From positions 46,449,288 to 46,513,287 of the forward strand of contig OY986438.1 of assembly GCA_963920525.1 (NCBI GenBank): a DNA stretch of 64,000 bases. The letters are read 5' to 3'. The stretch is from Dichetophora obliterata. Its lineage: Eukaryota > Arthropoda > Insecta > Diptera > Sciomyzidae. The notes below the pieces were generated by a model. It saw only the letters and a list, made by a program, of their open reading frames with translations, had not been told where the DNA came from and ran no database searches. This document shows positions 46,910 to 57,254 of the stretch, piece after piece. Each line of letters opens with the position of its first letter. The first letter of the stretch is position 1. The position numbers and the translations under genes are program-made.

Positions 46910-47456
46910 ACAAGATTTCATCTTATTTTTAATTGATTTCCTCTTGATTTTATTAAGAAGATTCTGACTTATTTTAAATAGATTCCTTCTAGATTTTGTT
47001 TTAAAGATTTCATCTTATTTTTAATAGATTTCATCTTGATTTTATTAATAAGATTTCTACTTATTTTAAATAGATTTCTTCTTGATTTTATTCACGAGAT
47101 TTCATCTTGTTTTTAATAGATTTCATCTTGATTTTTTAAGAAGATTTGTATTAATTTTAAATAGATTTCTTCTTGATTTTATTCAGAAGATTTCTTATTA
47201 TTTTGAAAAGATTTCATCTTGGTTTTTTTAAAGAAGATTTCTACTCATTTTAAATAGATTTCTTATTGGTTTTATTCAGATTTCGTCTTATTTTTAATAG
47301 ATTTCATCTTAATTTTATTAAGAAGGTTTTCCGCTAATTTTTCTAAGATTTCATCTTAATTTTATTAAAAAGACTTTCCGCTTATTTTTCTAAGATCTCA
47401 TCTTAATTTTATTAAGAAGGCTTTCCGCTTATTTTTCTAAGACTTCATCTTAATAT
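46910..47456. repeat. AT-rich minisatellite built on GATTTCATCTT
   Basis: GATTTCATCTT, with variants such as GATTTCTTCTTGATTTTATT and GATTTCTACTTATTTTAAAT, recurs throughout. In the left part the units are about 38-40 bp and pair into a period near 75-80 bp. In the last part (from about 47300) the units become a 47-bp form ending TTCCGCTTATTTTTCTAA. The array stops exactly where MITE copy 3 begins. Confidence 0.85.
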
Positions 47457-47821
47457 CCCAGCAGTGGATTTGCCAGTGGCTACCATAGAACTAATACAGA
47501 ATAAATTACCAGGTAAGGAAGCATTACTTTTTTAAAAAGTAATGCGTCTGCATATAGCAGAAGTAATTAACTCATACCTCATTACCTGTAATGTAGCATA
47601 CAAGGAAAAGTAATGCAGTGATTTTTATAACTTAATACAAGTAGTATGTTACTCCATAACTTCTAGGTAATGCTGAAGGGAGGCGATCACTTACCTCCTG
47701 TCTCATTCAATGTTAAATGTAAGGCCTTTTATGCATAGCAAGGTAATATAGTCGGAAGTAGTGGTCATTACAAGGTAATTGATGCTTCATATATTCGGAA
47801 TATATTCCATCCGCTACTGGG
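47457..47821 (-). mobile_element. MITE family M, copy 3 (full length, inverted)
   Basis: This is the reverse complement of copy 2 over its whole 365 bp, with only scattered changes. It starts CCCAGCAGTGGATTTGCCAG and ends CATCCGCTACTGGG. It is inserted at the right edge of the GATTTCATCTT minisatellite. Confidence 0.92.
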
Positions 47822-47896
47822 AAGGCGCTCTTTTTTTAATCTTTCAAGAATACTTTCTCTTTTCATCACGACAATTTGATTTGATTTGATATTTGC

Positions 47897-48066
47897 AAAA
47901 TCACTGCATTACTTTTCCTTGTATGCTACATTACAGGTAATGAGGTATGAGTTAATTACTTCTGCTATATGTAGACTCATTACTTTTTTAAAAAAGTAAT
48001 GCTTTCTTACCTGGTAATTTATTCTGTATTAGTTCTATGGTAGCCACTGGCAAATCCGCTGCTGGG
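47897..48066 (+). mobile_element. MITE family M, copy 4 (right half)
   Basis: It begins at AAAATCACTGCATTAC, matches the right half of copy 2, and ends at CCGCTGCTGGG. It lies 75 bp from copy 3 in opposite orientation, so the two could form a hairpin with arms of about 170 bp. Confidence 0.9.
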
Positions 48067-49897
48067 ATTTCTCAAGAGTAAATTATTAAACTGATTTATT
48101 TGAAAGTTAGAGGATATATTGAGGCATGTTTTAAGAATACAAAAAAAAAATTATGACTCAAAAAGTGTGTATATAAATAGTTAAAGTTTAGATTCGACGT
48201 TAGACGTTAGAGTCGACGTTACTCATATGAAATAAAGCGAACATTTTTTTTATATCTATGTTACATTCTCTTGATTATGCCAAAGCCCTATTTTCCAGAA
48301 ATTTTGTTTTCGAAAAATAGCGCTAAAAACAAGGAAAATCGTAATTTTCTTGAAAAGAGAACTAAAAATTATTTAAAAAATTTTTTTCAAACATCACGCT
48401 CTAGCATATTTTGCAAATATTGTAAAGTATAAGTATTGGTGGAAATTTGTTTAAGTTATAATGCACGCCATTTATAAAATGCTGTTTTGAGAAAAACACG
48501 ATCAATATTTTGGGCTTGATGGAAGCCGGCTTCAGTTTTCAAAACGTTTAACTTTCAAACAGCTTCAAATTGAACTTTAAAATTTTAACAGCATGTTTCA
48601 AAATTTCGATTTTCAAAAAAATTGCAATGTATTACTGGCCTTAAGTTTTATTTAGGCCGTAATTTCTGCTGGGTATGTAATAATGCGAGTGAATATGAGA
48701 ACATACAAGAAAATACAGATCTCACTTTGAATAAAATGAAATGGGAAATACTCGAAAAAAAGAACTCAAGTTAAACGTTGTTTTGAGATATTTGAAAAAT
48801 AGAGTTATTTCAATCGAAATTCGGGAAGAGTTCTACTAACTATTTGTGCTGTGCTAAAAAGGAAATTGTCGAAAAATCAAATAAATTCGTTTGAAATCCA
48901 CCTTTCGTGTATTCAGAGGCAAGTTTTTTCTATATTTATACTTTACACAAAAATATCGACATTAATTAAATTGCGAAATAATACAAGTTAGGTTTTTTTT
49001 CTTAACTTCTTTGAAGATGTCAAAAAATATTCTAAATGCTGTAAAGTTTTTAAAAAATCCTTGAATAATTCTGATCGTAAAAACTTTGCTGAAACTCCTT
49101 TGAAATTAATAAAGATATTTATGTATATGATCTGTAAAATTTGTTTATGATGATAATTTATTATCTAATGATGTTAGAGTTGACAATATTTTTTTTTTTA
49201 AATAAATCCTTAAATCATTTTTATTACTGTTTTAATTCTGTTCAGGTTAAGAACCAAGTGTAACTTTTTATTTACAAAAAAAAAACAACAATAGATGTAA
49301 ATATAGCTAAAATTTACTTCAAAGAGTCTTTATGTGCCAAATTGACAATTTCACTTTCTAATTTAAATCGCCAATTTCACTAAAAATAAAAATATTTTAA
49401 ATTTGTGCAAAAGTTTTTAAAGCTCTCAAAATTCAGAAGTTTACACTGAATAAAATTAATTTTAAAGAGGAATAAAAAATCTGCATAATAATGCAAATCA
49501 TCAGCAGATTTTAATTGTTCGGAATGTCACACAAAAAAGTTGTCGTAAGGTAGAGACATTTAATACAAACAACATAGACAATAGGATATCTTTAAATTGT
49601 CATGGTGCATGACTTAAGGATCACTATGAACTGTAAATTATACCTAAGAACTAAAGTAAAAATTCCGCATCGATCTCGCAATAGCTTGCTTTTTTGTGCC
49701 TTTCTGGTTGCAATTTTTTTGTGTACACAAAAGTGTTTAGGAGATCCGTATTTTGTAGCCCCCGGGCCCGAACTTAGCTCTCTACGGACCTGCATACTAC
49801 GAATATTTTATTTGTATTCATTCTATAGAAATAAAATATATATTGTACGAAAACATTTGTTACATTTACGAATGATCATTATATCTAATAACGAAAA
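48067..49897. other. AT-rich non-coding DNA
   Basis: No supportable gene. There is a small CG-rich spot, CCCCCGGGCCCGAAC, at about 49760, isolated in AT-rich surroundings, which may be the remnant of a repeat end. Confidence 0.45.
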
Positions 49898-50760
49898 AAA
49901 AACATTCTGTCTGAGCTGGAGTTTGAGCCTCGACTCTTTAGCGTACGAAACATGCGCTTTATGGCTCCGCGAAAAAACTTCTAACGAAATAACTTCTAAC
50001 AAAAAAAAATTAAATTGCTCATAAAATTTACCATACAAAGTTAGGAGTAATTTCACATGAAAGTGTTAAGTGTTCTTTCACCAATGATAGGAATTATTTA
50101 ATCTTTGACTGTTAGATGTCTGTTCATTATGTAATAACTCCTAAAAAATTGCTGATGAAATAAGTCCTAATGAGGAGTTATTTCATTTAGAATTGTTAGG
50201 AGTTATTTAACTCCTATGGCTATATGAAATATGGCCATAAAACGAAAAAAGGGCATGTCCGTATAAAGCCCAAATGGTTTGCCCTTATACGAAATGTGGT
50301 TTTAAAATTCCGAACGTGGGAAAACCATTTTATCGGCCAAATATCATTTTATGTGATGGTGCAATATTTCATTTCAAAAAAAGATCCCGAATTGGGGCAT
50401 CTTTCAAAGCATTTTTTGCATTTTTTTCAGAGGTCTAGAGCCTTCACTGCTCGCTTTATGGTCGCAGACAGAAGAACCACATTTTTTTTAAAACAGTATT
50501 TTTAATTTTCTGAAAATTAGGACTTAATTCATCATTTCCGTTTAGGTTTTATTTCATAATGAACATACTCCTAAATGTCATTTCATCTTTTCTTTATGTC
50601 TTATTTTACCAGGCGTCACGAGTTATTTCATCTTTCAACGTTAGGACTTATTTCATTTACTGTTAGGAGTTCTTTCATTATGAGTTTTTCGTTAGGATTT
50701 ATTTCGTTAGGAGTTATTCCGCGGAGCCGCACTCTACTAGTAGGCTACAACCACTTTACA
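49898..50760 (-). mobile_element. SINE split by a later insertion
   Basis: The two pieces 49898-49961 and 50729-50760 together make the tRNA-like head of the same SINE family on the minus strand. Left piece: CTGTCTGAGCTGGAGTTTGA followed by GCCTCGACTCTTTAGCGTAC. Right piece: GCACTCTACTAGTAGGCTAC followed by AACCA. In the intact copy at 7802 these parts are contiguous. The break point is duplicated as GCGCTTTA on the left and GCACTCTA on the right (6 of 8 bases). Confidence 0.8.
49962..50728. mobile_element. non-autonomous element with TAGGAGTTATTTCAT subterminal arrays
   Basis: The left end reads TGGCTCCGCG, followed by AACTTCTAACGAAATAACTT. The opposite strand from the right end reads GGCTCCGCGGAATAACTCCT, followed by AACGAAATAA. 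The unit TAGGAGTTATTTCAT and its complement recur more than ten times in both subterminal regions (49975-50215 and 50515-50720). The mutated 8-bp flanks in the split SINE suggest an 8-bp target duplication, as in hAT- or P-like elements. No transposase frame is present; a 93-codon frame at 50224-50505 is in the spacer and unrecognised. Confidence 0.75.
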
Positions 50761-50814
50761 ATCATTCAGCTCCTAATATTCTGTAGTTATTCGACAAACT
50801 AGGCAAAAAAAACA

Positions 50815-50880
50815 ATCGGGGTTTGAACCTCGGCTCTTTAGCTTACAGGACACGCACTCTACCGGACAAACAAGGCTGAA
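50815..50880 (-). mobile_element. SINE head fragment
   Basis: On the minus strand the fragment reads GTAGAGTGCGTGTCCTGTAA, then GCTAAAGAGCCGAGG and GGTTCAAACCCC, which is box B-like. It matches the head of the reference SINE at 7820-7880. Body and tail are absent. Confidence 0.75.
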
Positions 50881-50929
50881 CGATTTCAATTTAAAATTTT
50901 GTAAACTCAACTTATAATTCGTACATTTT

Positions 50930-51215
50930 ACGATCACACCGATTTTCGATCAACTTACTAATGAATTTTTTCTACTTATATTATTTTTTATTCGTAAATA
51001 GTACGAAAGCATTAGTAAATACTGCATATGTAATGAAAGAAATTTCGAAGTTATTCGTATGAGAAATTTACGAATATTTTTATATATACACAATCATTCG
51101 TACAATGCACTAATACGAGTTATTTTATTTTTTCTTACGATTAGCATTAGTATATTAAACGAATAGAATGTTCGAATATTCGTAGAATGTACGAATATCA
51201 TTCGTAGAAATTTTA
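50930..51215. repeat. cluster of ATTCGTA/TACGAAT words
   Basis: ATTCGTA, TACGAAT, ACGAAT and CGAATATTCGTAG occur more than ten times in both orientations within about 285 bp (for example 50989, 51055, 51071, 51107 and 51155-51210). Such inverted short-word clusters resemble subterminal regions of DNA transposons, but no matching terminal repeat could be defined. Related words also occur at about 41937-41975. Confidence 0.55.
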
Positions 51216-51249
51216 CTAATAAATGTTTTGAATGTAAATGGATTAACAC

Positions 51250-54200
51250 ATATAATCTCCGATATTTTAAATTTGTTAAGCATTTGATTTTTTGCCAAAA
51301 TTGGTTGAAAACTTCGCCTATACTTCATGATGAAAGGACGTCTTCAAAACATGCATATCTTTAAATATGCATTGTGGGTATCTTAACTGGGGCCCAGCCA
51401 AAGATAATATCTTACTAGTTTTGTTTTTTTTAATCCTTCAAAAATAGAACATTTCAGTGAAAAAATATCTTCTTATTAAATTTATTTAATACATTTCTAT
51501 ATTTTAAAATTCACTTTACTTCCACTATTTTTTATGTAAAAGTGTTCATTAGTTATTAGAAATTCGTAGCAATTTTCAAATATTGTTTACCTACTGAATT
51601 ATATTGAAAAATATTTGTTTGTTCTTCTTATGATAATAGCTATGGAGAATCAGTATCAGAATGTTTCAGTAACAAAGTATGTAACTTCATAGTTAAAACA
51701 GCTGCTATAAACGTTATTATCCATGTTTTTCAACTACTCAAAAAACTCATATAGTATATTTTTGAGTTTACTTCTAATTATATTACGCAAATTAAACTGT
51801 GTAAAGATTTAACGTATTTAAAACCTTTGACAGCAATTAATAGATACATAGCAGCAAAAAAAAAATACAAACAAAAAAAGTTGTCCTAATGAAGTTATCA
51901 TCAGTAGCACTGAGAACAAAAAATGCACCTTTGACACACAAATGTCCATGACAAATGTTGAGCAGGAAACTGACATTTATCACACTTTTTTATTTGCGTC
52001 ATACTTTGACTGGCTTAAGTTAGAAATATATATATATGTGTGTGTGCGTGTGTGTGTATGTGATCCTAGACTAGCATGCTTCCTTCCGTTTATTCTTTAC
52101 TCTATTCGTTACTCTACTCTCGTTTCAATTGCATTCAAGTTGACTTTTATATCTTTTGATTCTTTTGTACTTTGATTCGTTTTACCTTTCAAGCATCATT
52201 TTCATAATTAATGCTGGCTTAATCAAGAAAAATGGTTTTTTATATTACGCTATAAAGACATCACAGATTGGATATTTTAGTGTCCTGTTAGGTTGCATCC
52301 ATCCTGCAACCCTTTCGATGGGAATTTTTTATTTCTCTGCAAATTTAAATGCTGAAGTTATTTCTTTTTCAAGATGAGCGTTGAATATGCGGTCAGCCGC
52401 ATGTGACACTTTTTCCTGCTTTGTTTCCTTTTTTCAGGTCGGAACAATTAAATTCCATAACGAAGCTATTAAAATTTATTTCAAATATATATACGACTAT
52501 TTGTTGATGTTGCGTAATAAAGCGTCCCGTAGGGAGTTCTAGCAATGAAAGGAGCTCTTTTGTCCGTATGAAATTATAGTTTCGCTGTTGTTTTGCATAT
52601 GAATTGGTTTTATGATTATTTTATAGCGGTAAAAATGTGTACATAAAAATACTGAATTTCCAAGATGAGAACATGAAATGTAAGATTATTTTCTTAAGTA
52701 AGGATCTTATATTTAAGGTTACTATATTGCGCCTGTACTTAAGAATAATGCTTAATGAAGCACATTACACATATAAATTTTAAATTTAGTCCTCAACTTC
52801 AAAACACACTTCAAATCAATTTAACCAAATCAATACTTGAGCATAATAAAGTAGCACTTATGAAAGAATTGATTTGTAAATTCAATTAGTTATATTTTTA
52901 GTTTGAAATGAACAACAAAGCTCTTCGAAACTAAGCATAGAGTAGATAAATGATTATTCATGAATGGCCAATTAAAATATGCTTCACTGAGCACACGTTT
53001 TTCCACCAACTTGTAAAGACTTACGTTTTTTGTTTTTTCTCTATTTTCCCACGCATGCAAGAATTGATCTTGAACTTAATTTAAATTAAGATTCAAGCGA
53101 AAATACTACACATGAATAAAAATTCGATTTCGATTTGGAAGTTTTCTAAAACAAAATTTAAAGGCGAACGCTAGGTGTCAATGAGTCAGTAATGAGTCAC
53201 CAATCAGAGTCAGAGTTGGGATTTAATGGGGACGTACAGGGTCTTTACCAATTGAATAAATCGAAACTGATAAAAGTTATTATTATTTATACTTATTTTG
53301 AACAATATATTTATTATTAAGTAAAATTAAGAATATTTTATTGGCGGCATCCAGAAATAAGTTTCCAGAACGGAATGCCATTACATTTTGTATAAAACAG
53401 CATAAAATCAGCCCCTTTTTTGCAAAAAGCAATGTAAACATTATTACCTCGCTTGACTTGACTTTATTTAACCAAAGCTGATATGCCTAAAATAATGCAA
53501 GCTATAGCACTTCAGCAAAAATTAAAAAAGAAAAAGCTCCACTCACATGTAAGGTCAATAAATAAAGTCAGCCAACTGTAAGCTCGACTTAACTTAACTT
53601 TAACCTTGACCGTTAGTCATACATTTGTTGCTGCTTTACAGCATATTAAAAAAAAAACAACTTCAACCAAATGAAATTGTTATGGAAAAACACGGCAGCA
53701 AAGTTTGCAGTGTTTCATGATTTTATTGTTTATTGAAGCGTGGAAAATGTTTATGGAACTTTTTTCCTTATTGTTAGTAACATTTTTTTCTTTGAATGCT
53801 TATTGTTTTTTTCTTTTTTTTTTTCTTATAATTTTACCATATGTAGACATGTGTCGGTGTCGCTGTTTGTGTCATGTTTTATTTTAGTTTAATATATTAT
53901 TTTATTATTTCAAGACATTGTCACTGCAGTTGCAGAACTGGTGTTACTCTAGAATTATTTCTTAGTGCTGCCAGCACAGCGTCATGATTTGCTGCGCTGC
54001 TGCATGACACGATTTGTGTGGTTGACAAGACGGTTTTTATTTCCATTGTCTTACATATAAGGCTATATTTGGAGTATTTGGTATGAAGATCAAAAATTTG
54101 ACTTATTATATTAGGCAGCAGTAGAAAATGCGACATTTTGAAGGTTAAAGCAGCAGAAGGAGAAGAAAAAATGCAATTCAGAAGTAATATATTGATGATG

Positions 54201-56506
54201 ACAAACTGCTTTGTAATATTTAAGCGTATTTATTGTTAACTGCCACTCGCTCTTGAATTTGAAGTTATTGCTTTCATATATATTATTATGTTGTAACAAT
54301 CCTCAAACCTTTTTAAGTACTGAGATATAAAGAGAAATATTTTTAAATGTATTTGAAATTGAATATTGTTTAATTTTGTTTTTAAAAATAAATTGCTGAT
54401 TTTTTTAAATGTTTTTTATATAAATTTAACCTTATCTTAATTTATATCAATATGATACACCACGCCTAATTTCGTTTGAAAAGAGCTGCGCTGCACAAAA
54501 TAATTAAGAAAACATCTAAGTTTACTTAATTTTCATCCAGTTTTCGGTAAGTAAAGTAAATAGTAACAGAGCGATCACTAATATATATACAAATTATAAA
54601 GCAATATTTTCGATGATAAGATAAATGGTGGCAAAACAATTCTTCAGATTGACCAAAACTAATCTGTGCTAGACTCAATTAAACATAAATGCAGGTTCTT
54701 CAAAGATTTATTGCATCTCTTTTCAAAAGCTACTCTGATTTACTAGCCGTAACCAATTCACTTTTTCTTATTGTTCTTTCTTAATCGCATCCTCATCATG
54801 CCTTCAACTTTTTCTAATTTAAACTATTTTGTTTTTTTTTTAACACCTATTTGATTTCTTTTGTACAGCTTTGTAGTTAATGCTATTAAACTATTAAAAA
54901 AATGTTTCGATTTCAAATGACTGAAATATGTTAATTTCTCTAACAAGTGGCAACACTGTTCCACATATAATCATGTTTGCTGTCAAGGCGTGAAATGCTT
55001 CAACTCCACAGAAACTCAAAACAAATTGAGTTTTCTTTATATGGTTCAATGATAAGGACTAAGACTTCATAAATTTATTGCTTTTCCATAATTAATGGTA
55101 TTTCGTGTCTTTTTAATATTCAATTTATGGAAATAGAACATTCGAAGCTATGACCAAGAGTTCAAACAAATGCCGTGCGTGACCTCGGTTTGCTTTGTCG
55201 GCGTGTCTCAGAACACAGCTCATTTCAATATGTAAGAAAAGTGGTAGGTTTTCAGAATGCTACTGCTTTATTGCTTTTAAGAGCATCTTTAGATTCTATT
55301 CTGTTTAGCTCTTGCATATAATTTTCTTTATTTGTGTCCACCTTTTTTCACACATTCGGGGTACAAAAAAACAAAAAATGCTTCTATGTAATTCTAAATA
55401 ATAAGCTTCTCTGATATATCTTGTGAGAGCTCTGAAATATGAATATTTGGTTTATTAACCCTGAATAACCAATGTTAGTCATGTCGACTAACACTGCTAT
55501 CTTTTCTCGAACTGATGAAAGAAGTAGCTAATCATAGAAAGCTACTGTCATAAAAAAGAAAAACAAAGATTAATATATATTTTTTTATTTCTAAAAATAA
55601 ATAATAGTTTTTCCATTTTCAACAGTTTTCAATGTATTTTATGCAAAAACGAGTTTTCGAATCGACTAAGATTGGTTATAACGTATTAAAAATATGATTG
55701 GTTATCCAGAGTTAATGTTAAGAAACTACTTTCGACTTAAAACAACGCTGCAAACACAACAACGTATACCTCTAATACTCATCAAACTGTTTAAGCTTTC
55801 CTTAGAAAATACTAACAAAAAACACACACACACATTCTTAAATATTTTTGAAGAAAAAACATTTCACCCTTACGTACTATGTCTCAATTTACCACACACG
55901 TTGCTGTTAGCTGCCTTCCGACAGCTGTTGCCAACACCAAAAATCTACCATAAAAATCAACAAACACTAAAAAAACCAACATAAAATCCACAAATTCAAT
56001 TCTCAAAGAACTAATCCCAATATAAATGGATACGAAAGATGAAGAATCTTTATTTTCTGTAGCAGGATTTTTTTATGAGGCCAATAATTAATAGCGGGGC
56101 GGACATTTTTGGGTGTTGCCAAAATGTGATACGTTTTTGAGCCATTAAAATTTGTTTAAGGCTGGCAAGATAAACACAGAGAAACAACAAGCAATAACGG
56201 AGAGAGAAGACTAAAGATGGAAAGTAAGATGTTGATTGAAAATAAGATGTTGTTGGTTTAAGCATATTAATGTTGCCCTAAAAAGGGCCCTTCAAAGTTG
56301 ACCTACCTGCCAACAAATAAAATTAATGAACTGGTGTGTCTTGCAAAATTTTTTTCTGATCTTTAAATTGATCAAATTTAAGTTGAAATAATTGCAGAAC
56401 AAATGTTCAAAAGTCTTTTTTAAAGAAAGATAAAGAAAAGCTTTTATTTTAACCCTTTGTGACACACATTAATTCAAACGAATAAAAAAAATTTGAGGTG
56501 AATTTC
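51250..56506. other. AT-rich non-coding DNA
   Basis: No supportable gene in about 5.2 kb. A (TATA)/(TGTG) microsatellite lies at about 52029-52060 and a (CA)n at 55822-55834. Open frames here (for example the 96-codon frame at 55694) have no recognisable features. Confidence 0.5.
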
Positions 56507-56510
56507 TGTA

Positions 56511-57250
56511 GGGGAGAGTGGGCAGTTTTATTTTGTTTGATATTTTTTTCGAATCGAAAAGGTGAGTACACACAACGTAATCAGCAATGGTTAGACTTTC
56601 GACGTTCAAAATGATTTATGCAAAAACATTCGATGAGTTACCGACGCGGTGGGAATTTTAAAATAGATGTTAATGGGGATAAATCGTACAGATGTTTTGG
56701 ACGCATTATTTGTAAAAATTAAAATTTTTTGTGCAATTCCAAATAACGAAAAATATAGTGTTTAACTTGAGGAGTTGACAAATATTAAAAATATAAGACA
56801 ATTATGAAATCCATTCTGAAACTTTAAAAACTATAAGAAAACAATTACAAAACTTTGAAAACTATGCGAATACTATGAAAACAAAGAAAACTATATGAAA
56901 ACTATGAGAAAACTATGACGAAACTATGAGAAAACTATGAAAACTACAAGAAAACTTAAAAATTTAAAATTTTCTCCGATCCCAATAAAGAATTTTTACC
57001 AAAAATATTAATTTTCTGCAATTTTTAGTCATGCTTCACCACTCCCCACGATTTTTGAAAACTCCAGAAACCAGTTTTTTAGGCCAACAGTAAAAATTGT
57101 CGATGATTTTGGATTTTATGCAAATCCTAGAACCTGGAAGTGTATTTCAAGGTGCTCTAGAGACTCGATTCGAAAAATTCAGAAAAAAATAATATTTGTG
57201 GTAGTTTTGACCCCCAAACAAAGCCTGCTTCAAAACTCCCCACTCTCCCC
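56511..57250. mobile_element. DNA transposon relic with TIR GGGGAGAGTGGG
   Basis: The left end reads GGGGAGAGTGGGCAGTTTTA. The opposite strand from the right end reads GGGGAGAGTGGGGAGTTTTG. Flanks of TGTA on both sides (56507-56510 and 57251-57254) are a possible 4-bp target duplication. 740 bp, non-coding. It contains a short tandem repeat (separate entry). Confidence 0.75.
56815..56955. repeat. microsatellite-like GAAAACTATGA array
   Basis: About a dozen imperfect units of 10-17 bp based on GAAAACTATGA (GAAAACTATGAGAAAACTAT and variants), inside the GGGGAGAGTGGG element. Confidence 0.8.
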
Positions 57251-57254
57251 TGTA

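Noticed and set aside
49602..50024. 140-codon plus-strand frame
   Set aside because: It runs through a minus-strand SINE fragment into the left end of an inserted element, so it cannot be one ancestral gene.
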